Positions 20,323 through 31,365 of a DNA stretch of 64,000 nt are shown in pieces; within the stretch, counting starts at the first letter, position 1; every line of letters starts with the position of its first letter. The notes beneath the pieces were generated by a model, which had not been told where the DNA came from, did no database searches, and saw nothing but the letters and a program-made list of their open reading frames with translations. The DNA comes from Iris pallida (Eukaryota; Streptophyta; Magnoliopsida; Asparagales; Iridaceae). The stretch covers positions 1,984,864-2,048,863 of the forward strand of contig JANAVB010012195.1 in assembly GCA_029216955.1 (NCBI GenBank), written 5' to 3'. A program made the translations under genes and the position numbers.

Positions 20323-22050
20323 TGTCACGCCCCGAGTCGACAAGCCGTTCGTCCCCGGTATTACTTTGCCGATTCGATCGTCCTCGCTAAGGCGTGATGC
20401 CGTACGAGTCTGGAATTGCACTCGTACAAGGCAAGAATGTTACGTTGCTTTTTATATTAATACGCCAAGTTGAAACTTCACAAATCATATCATAATATAA
20501 GACACAGTATAGGAAGATAGAAATGCTTTTCATTCATAGCTTGCAACGAAGTGCAAGTCGTAATTACATTGGATGCCGTTGCGGCTACATTGATTGAAAA
20601 CAGAAAGAAACACACTCGACAAGTTGCCTGAACTAACGCTTACCGTCCCATACATTTGCCCCTTTATACATAAGTCGTCGATTGAATTGGCTTCAAAATA
20701 CTTCAGCATAGGAAGAGCTTCAAAACGCCTCTCCGTACTTCAGCTTCAGTTTAGTTGGGAGCGCCCGTCGTACCTGGGAAAATTGGAGGAATGGGATTAG
20801 CACACTTGCTAAGTGGACGAGACGAACCCACTCATCTAAACTGACTCTGATTGTTAGGGTAGGCATGCTTTAGAGTTGTCTTTCTATTAGAACTAAATGA
20901 ATTCAGTTCATATTCGATAGCCATCTTTTAAAGCATACAGTAAAATATCAGTTTATCATATTTTTTACCACAGCCGTGCTCGTCCCTACATAAAAACAGA
21001 GATAATATTTACACCTGCATAAGACAATAGGTGAGCATGCTACTATCTTATATGCGATCATTGATGTTACACATCATGTGGGACTATCTCAACGGCATTT
21101 CGGTCCGCTCAGTCTAGGTTGCAAGCCTGACTGACAGTCCCGCAATGTATCAGTACCGAAGCACGATTATTCATTCCCCCTAGGTCGATTCGATTCCGAT
21201 GCCCCGGATACCGATTCGAGAAAAAATATCAACTTGTGCACAAGCTGTCCATGACCATGCCAATGCGTGAATAGTTTAACATATGCAACAGTTTTGTATA
21301 GCGTGGACAGTATTGAACGACATTATCATTTTCCCCAACTTATGCAACGATTCATTTTTCCCCAAGCCGTACTCCCGATTTAGCATCCCGTAGGCACCAA
21401 ATTGTCCGAGGCATCATAACCCATAATCGACGTTTCGTATTATTTTGCAGCACATGAAATAGTCTATCTTTTTGCTAGAACCTTAAATTTTCTGGTTTAT
21501 GTGATAGACTTGTATTTTCAGAGTGAATTACTCTAAATCGATACGTTTTTCCCGAGTTCTTGAACTTAGTGGATTGGCATGCAATTAACTTGGCATCGTT
21601 CGATTTGAATGAATTCGAGGCAAAGAATTAGTTTGCGGGACAGAGTAGAAAAGAAGGGGCCGAATCATCCACCAATTACTTTGCTTCGTACCGATCGTCG
21701 AAGCGCTTCGCAATGTCAAGCTTTAGTTACGCGAGCTACTGCAATGGCACCAACACTTTGTTAGAATTCCTTATTTTCCCCTTGCTTCAAAATTTGTAAT
21801 TGCATCCATGAAAAGGACGCAAAAGCACTTCATCAAAACCCAGCGGCAAAAGCTCCAAGAAAACCATACAGCAGTCCGGTCCCGTCGAAGGGACTCTTAT
21901 ATAGAGCTCACTCGTCGAGACGCAGCCCGCTGCATCTAGGACTTATTCCAACAGAAGTCGTTCTATTAGTTGGATCGATTCTCGTAACTTTCGTCCAAAT
22001 CGATTTGATCGATGCCGCAAGGTGTTATCGTTTACCAAGCTTAGCGATCG
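20323..22050 (-). repeat. 5' LTR of E (truncated by A)
   Basis: On the minus strand the LTR ends GGGGCGTGACA at 20323; its start lies beyond the A insertion at 22050. A TATA-like TGTATAAAGG lies at 20671-20661 (minus), about 340 bp from the LTR end, similar to the spacing in C. Another TATA-like site lies at 21906-21895. The terminal 75 bp carry the TCACGCC/GGCGTGA stem shared with C and F. No genes within. Confidence 0.75.
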
Positions 22051-22706
22051 TGTAAAACCCCTAAAATTTCTGCTACTTTTTTTTTATATAAATTGGTACT
22101 GAGTTTTTTTTTATTTATACGTCGCGTAGTTGCATTGTACGTCACGTGCGAAATTTAATTTTTCGTAATTGCTCGATGAGTACGAATATGTGCGAGCGTA
22201 CATATTTTGGAAAAATATTTTTTCTATTTTTAGTTTCAAAATATGTAATAATTATTTTAGCTATCATACTAACATTTCCAAGTCCATTATTTTATTTATT
22301 TATAAAAGTCTTTTGTTTATAATAGTTATTAATAATAAATAATATTCTTTGTCCATACGTATATATTTCCTAACTATTTATTAGTTTATTATAAATAAAA
22401 TGTAATTTTTTATATTTATTAATATTAATATTTTATTATTCAAAAATATTTAAAAATATTTATTATTTTCAAAATTTATTATTGATATTTTAAAAAATAT
22501 ATTTGAAAGTTATTGTGACCATTTTAAATTTTGATTTGATTTTATGGATTTAATTTAAATAGTTTAAAGGTAGAAATTATATTTAGTTTGAGTCTAGATT
22601 ATCTAGATTTAAATTTAGAATTTAAATTGAATTTAGATTTGATTTAAATTGAATTATCTAATTGGGTTTAAATCCTAATCCTTATCCAAGTGGGAATTCT
22701 CACCTC

Positions 22707-22716
22707 CTATATAAGG
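22707..22716 (+). promoter_or_regulatory. TATA box of LTR A (5' copy)
   Basis: CTATATAAGG after an AT-rich U3. The same decamer is at 59666-59675 in the 3' LTR. Confidence 0.75.
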
Positions 22717-22909
22717 AGAGGTACTCCTCCACATAAAAATTTCACTAAACCAATTCCATCAACACCACAAACATTTTATCATGCGTGCATCATGTTCGTG
22801 TCCCCTTCCCATCCACTATATCCTTTTCTTCTACATATACATCATCACGTCTGTGTCCAACAAACCCAGACACAAATCGAGTATACAGAGCCCCCTCTCG
22901 TGTCGGACA

Positions 22910-23467
22910 TAGGGGTGTAAAATGGACAAAGTAGTCCGTTGTCCGTACGTGTCCGGCTCGATAAATGGTTCGACCGCGGGCCGTCCGATTGATTAACGAA
23001 CAAAACTTGGACATATTTTTTGATCCGTTTAAAAATCGGACACGGACACGGTCATATCCATGTCCGGTCCGAATTTGTCCGCGGACCGTCCGATAGTGGA
23101 AACTCCTTTTGGTTTTGCATCAATTATGTCATATCATTTTGGTTTTGCATCAATTTATTGTTGTCCGGTCTCGATTTTTTAACCTTTTACCATTGTTTGT
23201 TGTATTCTATAACCTTCCATTATATTTTCTTTCAACTTGATTTTTTAGCAACTATCAAGTAATCTTGATAAAATAATAGCTTTTGATAATATATTTAATT
23301 TGTCCGCGGACCGTCCGATTGAATTAACGAACAGTGGTTGTCCGTGTCCGTCCGGCCCGAATTCGAACAGTGGACTGTCCGTGTCCGTCCGTCCGAACTC
23401 ATTTTTATTTTCGGACCGAACACGGACAATGAACTGTCCGTGTCCGTCCGACCCGTTTACACCCCTA
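22910..23467. mobile_element. hAT-type MITE in LTR A
   Basis: The termini are inverted repeats (TAGGGGTGTAAA at both ends read inward) and the element is flanked by a perfect 8-bp duplication gtcggaca (22902-22909, 23468-23475). The 3' LTR of A (59001-59935) lacks it at the matching place, so the empty site is visible in the same window. The 558-bp interior has no transposase. Several GTCCGTGTCCGTCC-type phrases occur in subterminal positions and a short internal duplication (TTTGGTTTTGCATCAAT twice, 23109-23160). hAT assignment follows from TSD length and TIR sequence. Confidence 0.92.
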
Positions 23468-23529
23468 GTCGGACAAACTTCGATACGATCACCTAAACCT
23501 AACACCTGACACCACCCAAACTCCACCGC

Positions 23530-24560
23530 AGTGCCCATGGCATCCTCCGTCTGGCCCCTCCGGCCGATCACAGACAACCACCAATGGCGGCACCAACAGC
23601 CAGTCCTTGCCAACACCACCACCATCAGCCCAAAGCACCTCCTCCACCACTCCCCGCCATCACAGCCGCCAGCGCCATTTCCTTCCCGACCAACCCTTCT
23701 TCACCAACAACACCACAGCAAGCCACTCCGGCCGACCGGCCTTACCCTGTTCACCACCACGAGACCACAACAACTTTCCACCACCACCGTCTACAAGCGG
23801 CCACCGCCGCTGTTTTATCACCATCACCCACCACAATCGACTGTTCCCTGCTCCCTCTCGAATAGCTTCCACCGAGGACCAGCGCGGCTACCACTGGCAC
23901 CACAGCGACGCCTACATCACCGGAGCCCTAGCCTTCTCGGCCACCCGCAACTTTCCAATACCACCAATAAAACCCATACTCACCACCACTAACCTCCATC
24001 GTCGTGTTTCGATCCCACGCGGCGCCATGCTCCGACAGTGCTCCGGTGAGCATTGGTAATCGGGACCACCAGATTCGGTCGTTCCAGATCTGGAGGACCA
24101 CCGACTTCCTTCGCACGTCCGTCACTGAGTGCCGCCTCGGTGCTCGAGCCAGCACCTTCGTCGCCATCTACCGTGTCCTGGTTCCACCATCGGGACTGGT
24201 GAGTTTGTGCCTCCCTCCTCTCTTTTCCGACATCCAAACCTCCGACGACAGCTGCTACTCTCAGTCACCGCGTCCAACCAGCATCCGCTCCGCCTCCGAT
24301 CACCAAATTTGGCAAGCCCAGCCTCCTTTTTCCGGCGTCGACCCGATCCGCGCCGGAGACGCCCGCCGTCGCGCGACCCCACCGCTGCCGGCCTTCCGCT
24401 TCTTTTTCTTTTTCTGCAGCTCCGCTAGCGCGAGCCCCCCTCAGCCCGGAGCAGCGCTCCACCACCTCTCCCAATCTCCTCCGCTCTCTCTCTCTCCCCT
24501 CCGCCTTTCCCTCTTTTCCTCTCCCTCGTTCTCTCTCACTCACTTCTCGGGTCTCCTCGA
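23530..24560 (+). other. C-rich low-complexity block in LTR A
   Basis: Long runs of CCA, CAC and CCG give several overlapping open frames rich in Pro, His, Ser and Thr on +, and Gly/Arg frames on -. No domain is recognisable and the three frames are equally open, which points to composition, not coding. Ends in CT-rich sequence at 24485-24545. Confidence 0.5.
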
Positions 24561-24616
24561 ATAGAGGGCAGCATTAATGCTGCAAATGGTTAAGTAATCT
24601 AATATTTTTTTTATCA

Positions 24617-24617
24617 A

Positions 24618-24651
<34 letters not shown>

Positions 24652-24660
24652 GTTGTTGAT

Positions 24661-24704
<44 letters not shown>

Positions 24705-24705
24705 G
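24617..24705. repeat. Compound ATT/GTT trinucleotide microsatellite
   Basis: About ten ATT units followed by more than a dozen GTT units with one interruption. Located in the transcribed part of LTR A. Confidence 0.95.
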
Positions 24706-25965
24706 GTATAAAAGGCATCATTAGGAAGAAGGAAAATTTTGGGCTTGGTACTGGACTGGGCCATTGGGCTTAAGGGATTGAATTTATTTTCATAACTTAT
24801 TTTAGACTATAATATAGTTAATCCTTATTTTTGGGCTACAAGTCTAGTAGGTTAATTTATACGACCTTAGTATAACTTTGGATAAATATATAAATATTTT
24901 TATGTGTTGTTATTATACTTACTAATATTAGTATTAGTATTATTATTCATAGTATTTTTATTATGATTATTGTTGCTCTTATTGCTAAAACTATTTCTTT
25001 GCAAACATTATTATTTTTAGAAATTTCTATGAAAATATTATTTTTCCAACTATTCTCAAAGGTAGATTTTACCAAAAATAGTACTTTGACAAAATCTATT
25101 TTATAGCCCTAACTTATCTATTGTTTTCTTTTTTTAGATTTTATATTTTCTAAAGATATATTGGTCAATAAAAGTAGTCACCAAATTATACTATAAATTT
25201 CTAGTTTATTAATTTTGGCTAATAAAAATATGTAGTTTCCTACTAAAACTTATTTTGAGAAACTTAGATCTTTTTGCCTTAAAAAAAACTTTCGATTTTT
25301 GGGTGTTTTTGAAAGACTAATAAATTATATTTCAAGTATTATAAAATTTTCTAAAACCAAATATATTAATCGACTTCCTACGGTTTTTCTCCATCTCGTG
25401 ATTCAGCCCATCGTTCATATTCCCTTCCAATTCTGGACTACCTTATGTCCAGCCTAACCAATTTGACCCTTCTGGATCCAATAGAAATGTCCGTGCCACC
25501 ACCCGAGGTCACCTTGCACAGTTGTTGCACCGAAGTTGCAGACCGTGCCACCATGATTATCGCAGCACACCAGGCGTCCTACCAGGCAAGACACCTTGCC
25601 TTTACTGTTTAATTTCTTGCTCAATATCATGTATGTTTTATTTTTTTATAAGTTTTTCTTTTAAAATCCTATGTAGTTGTAAATTACTATACTTTATTTT
25701 TCTTTATGCATTTGGCCTAGAGTTAAGGGACCACCTTTGTTTGTGCCGCATTCATTGGCCCGACACCTGTGTGCCACGATGTCACGTGTCTCATATAGAT
25801 TCGGACTTGCGTACCGACCGTACATCAGTACGTACAGGACGAGCGTTAGGATATAACTGCTAATATAATTACCTTGAAGACTTAGCGGTTATTAGAAATA
25901 TCGTGGTATGGATTCAGCACGAGTAGTGCATGGGGAGGGGAAGACAGTTATTAGGCGCATGGGCT

Positions 25966-26250
25966 TTCACACATTTACTTTTCTCTAGCTGCCATTTGTG
26001 ACTCAGTCGAGAGCTAGTGCGCCGTGCACTTATTTATTTTTCTCTAGATGCCACTAGTGCCTCGGTTGAAACACAAATATGCCGTGCATTTACTTTCCTC
26101 TAGCTGCCGTTAGTGACTCACCCAAGATCTAGTGGTCGTGCATTTATTTTCCTCTAGATGTCCCTTAGCTCTCACCCGAATGTTAATGGGCCGTGTATTT
26201 ACTTTTCTCTAGATGCCACTAGTGCCTTGGTTTGAAACGCTAACGCGTCG
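25966..26250. repeat. Tandem repeat of about 55-62 bp, five units, in LTR A
   Basis: Each unit holds a phrase like GTGCATTTACTTTCCTCTAG, then ATGCCACTAGTGCCTCGG or a relative, then a variable end. Units start near 25966, 26028, 26088, 26142 and 26197. Confidence 0.8.
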
Positions 26251-26700
26251 TATTTCTAGTCTCGAGAGCCCTTGTGTGGAACATTGTCTTCAAAATGCAT
26301 TTTCACATAGAATGGTTAAGGATCTTTATTGTTAGAAATATATACTTTTCTGTTGAGATTTTATTATTCAGTTTATGGCATGATATTATGTCTTGTTACG
26401 TCCCTCTGAGGACCTGGTTATCTCGCCAGGTGTGTGCTCTTGTGTTTCGCAGGTGTTCTAGCTCTAGCCGTGACCATCTCTATTTCTCCGAGGATGATTG
26501 CACTTTGATCGTCTTCGCTTCGCTCGCCAAAATCTTTCTTTTATTATGTATTTCTTTTCATAGTTGGTAGTGGATTTGTCTTCGCCTAACTACATGTACC
26601 AATGACAGTTCATAGTTGATTATATGACATCTTTTATTCTTTTATTTTATGGATGAGATTAGTTTGTTGTGGTTCTACTGCATTTTACAGCTTATGTATC

Positions 26701-26776
26701 CATACGAGGCCTATGTACTTCGTATGAATACAGCTGGCATGTCTACGTTCCTAGTCCTACGTATTTTGGGACTAGG
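26701..26776 (+). other. Two hairpins at the 3' end of LTR A
   Basis: CATACGA (26701-26707) pairs with TCGTATG (26720-26726). CCTAGTCC (26750-26757) pairs with GGACTAGG (26769-26776). Both are perfect. They occupy the position where E, C, D and F carry other stems next to the LTR end. Confidence 0.55.
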
Positions 26777-26800
26777 GCGTTACTATTTCAGTTAACAAAA

Positions 26801-26818
26801 TAGCGACTCTGCTGGGGA
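26801..26818 (+). other. Primer-binding site of the Tat element (tRNA-Arg type)
   Basis: TAGCGACTCTGCTGGGGA corresponds to the TGGCGACTCCGCTGGGGA site used by Tat/Ogre elements (complement of a plant tRNA-Arg 3' end), with two transitions (TGG to TAG, CC to CT). It lies three bases after the LTR remnant. Confidence 0.75.
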
Positions 26819-26862
26819 CGACCTTCTCCTCTGACGAGAAGGCAATTGCTCAATATGATGAT

Positions 26863-28040
26863 GTGTCGGTCAGATCGACAAAGAAGACTCTGGTTGTTCA
26901 CTTCGACCAGACTGCTTACGAAGAAATGCTCCGAACTGGGGGTAGTACTCGCTACTCCAATGTTCAAAAATTGCGGAAGGCACGAAAAGTTTGGATTCCT
27001 AAGTCCAAAGCATCCTCGGATCTCCCTGCTGTCTTGGAAGGCAAAGGAATCCTTCCCACTCCTGTTGTAGAGGCTCCCGTCTGTGATGAGGCAGTCTCTA
27101 CTTCAGTGATGCTCCTTGGACGTAAAAATCAATCTTCCGTCGGTGACGTGGTAGACTCCCAAGTTTTATGCTCTGCACGTAAAAATTAAGCTTTACGCTC
27201 TGCGCGTAAAAATTAGTCTCCCGTTTGTGACGTGGTAGACTCTCAAGCTTTACGCTCTGCGCATAAAAATCAGTCTCCCGTCTGTGACGTGGTAGACTCT
27301 CAAGCTTTACGCTCTGCACGTAAAGGAAAATCTCCCGTCTGTGACATGGCAGATACTCATGTTTTGTGCTCTACGCGTAAAGGTAAATCTTCTGTCGGTG
27401 ATAGCGTAGATAAAGTTCACAATGATGCCTTTGCATCTAAAGTGAATTTGTCTGCACACATGTAGCGTAAAAACAAAAATTCTATTGTTGGTAAAGCTTC
27501 AGTTTTCCACCAACAGCCTTCTTATACTGCTTTACGCAAGGTACCAAACCTTCAAATTACGCGTAATGCTGATGGAGTCCTTTGTGCATAAAAATCGTAA
27601 GATTTACGTACGCAACTCCAAGCGCGTAAAAATATACAATTTGGTTCTACTAATGCAGCCAGTAATCTTCTTTATACACAAGGGACTAAATGTTTCTCTG
27701 TCCCAAATATAATAAAGAAGACTACTCCCTCTACTCCTTCTGATTTACGCGAGTTACTCGTACAAAAGCGTAAAAACAGAAAATCTCCTGTGACACTCCC
27801 TCAAGAAAATTACTATTGTGAGTGTCACCAGATTGTAATCAAGTGTTGCTGTTCGGCTTCTAAACGGTCAGTTTTTGATCGATTAAGCTATAATGTGCCT
27901 CAGCAGCAAGTTGATGACCAAGAACATGAGTTGTCATATGCGTCGGTCAACATGGCATCTCATACCAATAGAGGACAACGTCTAAGATGCAATTCGTCCC
28001 GGACTCCAAGCCAACAACAATTCAACCGACTTCTTGATAC
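26863..28040 (+). pseudogene. ORF1-like region upstream of Tat gag, with repeats and stops
   Basis: One frame (starting ATG 26863) carries recognisable protein-like sequence to about 28040, broken by stops near 27187, 27214, 27463, 27589 and 27595, mostly explained by C to T. The N-terminus is basic (about 75 residues). Next come 19-residue repeats around ARK-N-QSPVCDVVDSQALR, a Lys/Ser-rich part, and a short Cys-rich motif (YYCECHQIVIKCCC, about 27809-27850). Ogre-type elements carry an extra ORF1 of unknown role before gag; this may be its equivalent. A frame change near 28040 leads into gag, so an ancestral fusion is also possible. Confidence 0.5.
27121..27420 (+). repeat. 57-bp in-frame tandem repeat in the Tat ORF1-like region
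   Basis: Full units at 27121-27177, 27205-27261, 27262-27318 and 27319-27375, a 27-bp unit at 27178-27204 with a 30-bp in-frame deletion, and a partial unit after 27376. At unit junctions TTTACGC, TCTGC, GCGTAAA forms a 7-bp inverted repeat, perfect at about 27190-27210 and degraded elsewhere. Confidence 0.85.
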
Positions 28041-28059
28041 TTTTGAAGGGGTATATCAG

Positions 28060-30234
28060 AATACTCGATCAAGAGTTCAAAGATCGGTACAATTTCAGAT
28101 TCAGAAGCTGGGGGTACCCAGTCGTTGGAGTCAAAAACTGATAGTGTTGATTCATACCTCTATACCAATCCTTCTGTATGTTCAAGGGAGGTTGAATCCT
28201 ATGCTATCGGAGATGAACCGGAGACGTCAACTGCTAATACAGAACAACGTCTCTCTGCAGTTGAGCAGTCATTGAAAGACATGCTTGCAATGATGCAAAG
28301 TATGCATCAAATAATAATGACTCAGCAGACTGTTCAACCGGCAGTGGTAACTCCGATGCAGGTAGCAGCACAAACTCAAGATAGTCAAGGGGTTGATGTA
28401 CCCTTGAATAATCTTAGTCAAGAGCCTGCTGTCAATCAAAATTCTGTATCTCCAGATCCTCTCATTCCAGAAGATGTACCACCTCCGGTAGGGATTACGG
28501 TACATCCGGCCACTATCCAATCAAATGTGCTTCCTCAAACCAGTGAAGCTATTCAAGCAGTACGGGAGCTAAAAGCACAGTTTGAAGTTCTGAAGCACAA
28601 GGATCAACTTCAGAGGTTAGGGATTAAGCAACCTTATCCTCCTCACTGGAATGATGTACCTTTTCCTCCAAAATTCAAGCCACAGTCGATGGTGTTATTT
28701 GATGGAAAGGCCTCTCCTAGTCAATATATCAATTACTTTGATATTATGACTGTGTATTTACAGAAGAATGATGCTCTTCTTACCCGAGTTTTTATCGGGT
28801 GTTTGACGGGTTCAGCTTATAACTGGTATCGCAGTCTACCCGACAATTGCATATCGTCTTTTGATGAGTTTAAAGCAATATTTCTCTCTTGCTTCTATGA
28901 AGGAGGCATGGACATGAATATGTCCTCCTTAATAGAAATCAAACAAAAGAAGAAAGAAGATACCCGGACGTTCATTGAACGTTTCCGACAGGCAACTTTG
29001 AAAATGCCTCCTGGTATGCCAGATTCAGCATTGATTGATACGTGCAAATTGAATCTGCGACCATCCATTGCTGTCTTTACGGGCTCTCAATTCACAGATT
29101 GGGTCTCGTTCAATATAGCAGCAGTTTCAGCCGAGACCAATGGTAGGTTGGCTCGTGAACACATGATGATCTTTGCCTCCGAGGACAAAGGAAAGAAAGG
29201 CTCTTCAGGCAATAATTCCGGCAATCGCAATGGGAAGGGGAAGGAAACCCTAGTGGTTAATCTTTCAAAACCTAAAACAACGCCGAATAATCCAGAGTCT
29301 TCTAAACCAAAAGAAGAGTACTCTTTTGATGACAGTGATATCCCAGGAATATTCTAATATCTTGTAAAGAGTGGCAAACTCCAGATTCCAGAGCCAAAAA
29401 GGCCTAATGAGGTGAATCTGACTGACAATCCTAAATATTGTATCTATCATAGATACATAAATCATCCTACCAAGGCTTGCTACGTCTTAAAGAAGAAAAT
29501 TCAAGAGTTGATAAATGCTAATGCCATCGCTTTAACCAATGATGAGCATACGGTCACAGCTAATATGATTTCTCTTCAATTTGGAGGTTTTCCTCCACAG
29601 CAAGTTCCAGATGGGATTGTCCCAATTCCTAAGGCGACAATGAAAATTGTAAATCTCCCGCCTGCTAGAGAGCAAAGTGAAGGATTATTGTCTCTCACAT
29701 TAAAAAATGGTGAAATCATGTGGATACATCCTGATTTAGTACCTGAAATGGAGAATAAAGGTAAAACTTCAAAATTCAAGAAAGATAGGAAAATCAAAAC
29801 CTGCAATATGATTTCTCATGTTGTTACTCCAGATCATGATGATTTGGATCATCTTTAGGATGGCATTCCTTTGGAGGATAGGCTGAGGAGTTTGAATATA
29901 TGCCCTCCAAGTTTAGCTCCTCCTACCAAACTCAAACTTACTCATCAGCAATGGTTAGCAATGAGTAGTGTCCCCTTATACAGGGCACAACAAGTCTTTG
30001 CTGCTTATGAGAAAGCTCCTACAGGGATTTTTCCTTCTGTCCCGAGTATTCCTCCTTCTCCTGTGGCTACAAAGGTTTCTATTCCTCCTTCTCCTGTGGC
30101 TACAGAGGTTTCTATGCCTCATTCTCCTGTGGTTGCAGAGGTTTCTGTTTCTTCTTCCTCTGTTAAACCATTTATTGAAAGTCTGCTACCCATTCACATG
30201 TACAGTCAACAATCAGTCTATCTCATGAAAAAAG
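28060..30234 (+). pseudogene. gag: Tat gag (capsid and CCHC-like finger), with stops
   Basis: A Ser/Asp-rich start leads to a heptad-like segment (about 28245-28330). The capsid region runs about 28640-29170, with KPQSMVLFDGKASPSQYINYF, NWYRSLP, FIERFRQATLKMP and AAVSAETNGRLAREHM. A basic linker and the usual Tat motif (YSFDDSDIPGIF) follow, with a stop at 29355. The finger-like YCIYHRYINHPTKACYVLK lies at about 29440-29500. Another stop is at 29856. The frame runs to a frameshift at about 30233, just inside the first G-patch-like motif. Structural protein that forms the particle; this copy is broken. Confidence 0.82.
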
Positions 30235-30345
30235 ATGGGCTATAACTTTCAGAAGGCGGAAGGCTTGAACTATGATAAAGGAATGCGACTTCCTTTACAA
30301 ATTCCAAGTCAAAAATCCACTGTTGGATTGGGTTTTGAGGTCCCT
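30213..30345 (+). other. First G-patch-like motif (before protease)
   Basis: From the initial YLMKK to GLGFEVP, the spacing of MGY, GL, G, RLPL and GLG residues follows the G-patch consensus (MGW..G.GLG....G...P......GLG). A one-base shift at about 30233 splits it. G-patch domains bind RNA and activate DEAH helicases. Confidence 0.6.
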
Positions 30346-31341
30346 CATAAAAATCCTTGCAAGAAGAAGACTAAGGAAAAGAAGAACAAAACTTGTAATA
30401 TGGTACTTCATTCTCCTAAGTCTGAAGAAGAAATCTTTGCTGGTACGAGATCTGGTAAAGAGTACTACAAAGATTATGAGGGGATTTCTAAAGAAGCAGA
30501 GGACGTTGTTGAAACACTTCCAGCTCAATCATCTCCTGTTCCTGCTGAGGCAAGGCCTTCTAAACCACCTGTGGTTGAGAAAGGGAAACAAAAAGCAGTA
30601 CGCTTTGACATCCTATTGAAATCTACTTCAAAACAAGGGGTAGTGATGAAATCCTACAAGTTCGATATTCTAGCACAATTAGCTAATACTCCGGCTAGAC
30701 TTTCGATCTTTGAATTGCTTCATCTTTCTAAAGAAAGTCGAGAAACTCTGACCGAAGCTTTGCTACAAGCAGATTCATGCTTAGCTCAACTCAAGAGTCC
30801 TGACAATATACCAGTGTCGTGTCCATAATGTCATAGTGTGATGGAAACAATTCCTAACATTACCTTCACACAAGAAGATATGTTGTTGAAGCATAATAAG
30901 CATGACAGACCTCTGTGCTACACAGGGTATATTGAATCTACTGAGATTAACAGGATTTATATTGATCCTGGGTCTTCTATTAGCATTATTCTTCAGAGTA
31001 TGCTACGACCCTTGAGGATTCCTACTAGTGATTTGACTTACACTAGTACCACAATAGTTGGTTTCAACTCTGAAAAGAATAAACCATTGGGGAAGATTCG
31101 TCTGAAGATTCAGATAGGTGATCTTCGAACTATGGCGACCTTTTATGTTATCAACTCAGATGTATCTTACAACATCCTTCTTGGAAGACCGTGGATACAT
31201 GAGCATAACATTGTGCCTTCAACTCTGCACCAATGCTTCAAGTATGTGGACTCTCAAGGGGTTGTGAAGACAGAATTTGCAGATATCAATCCTTTTAAGG
31301 GTGTTGAAGCCTACTTCTCTGACTCAATACTCTATAAATAG
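30346..31341 (+). pseudogene. Tat aspartic protease and preceding linker
   Basis: A Lys-rich linker (30350-30830, with a stop at 30826) leads into the protease at about 30838-31341. The active site reads YIDPGSSISII (about 30958). The C-terminal motif YNILLGRPWIHEHNIVPSTLHQ (about 31170-31235) is characteristic of Tat and Athila proteases. Asp and Gly of the active triad are kept. A stop at 31339 separates it from the next segment in the same frame. It would process the polyprotein. Confidence 0.82.
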
Positions 31342-31365
31342 GAGCAGGTAAAAGAAATATCTGAT

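Larger units (their letters stand above)
19673..22050 (-). mobile_element. Element E: minus-strand Ty3/gypsy element, two-sided fragment
   Basis: Read on the minus strand, this is the LTR (22050-20323), initiator-Met primer site (20319-20308), leader with a short intron, and the start of gag (20141-19673). T then interrupts gag, and A interrupts the LTR at 22050. The rest lies outside the window on both sides. Its LTR end block and primer site resemble those of the non-coding elements C and F, so an E-like element could be their source of proteins (inference). Confidence 0.8.
22051..26783 (+). repeat. 5' LTR of A
   Basis: It begins TGTAAAACCCC and ends near GGGCGTTAC (26783), where the Tat target site follows. 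U3 (22051-22706) is very AT-rich and the TATA box is at 22707. The transcribed part includes a Pro/His-codon-like C-rich stretch (23530-24560), a compound microsatellite, an AT-rich stretch with nothing recognised (24706-25965), a five-unit tandem repeat and hairpins near the end. I see no gene. The exact 3' boundary is uncertain by a few bases because the expected CA is not evident. Confidence 0.8.

Noticed and set aside
23531..24564. Overlapping Pro/His-rich and Gly/Arg-rich open frames
   Set aside because: Several frames on both strands are open at once, there is no domain, and the 3' LTR of A shows the region is LTR sequence. Composition explains it.
24540..24764. Minus-strand frame with poly-Thr and poly-Ile
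   Set aside because: Direct translation of the ATT/GTT microsatellite.
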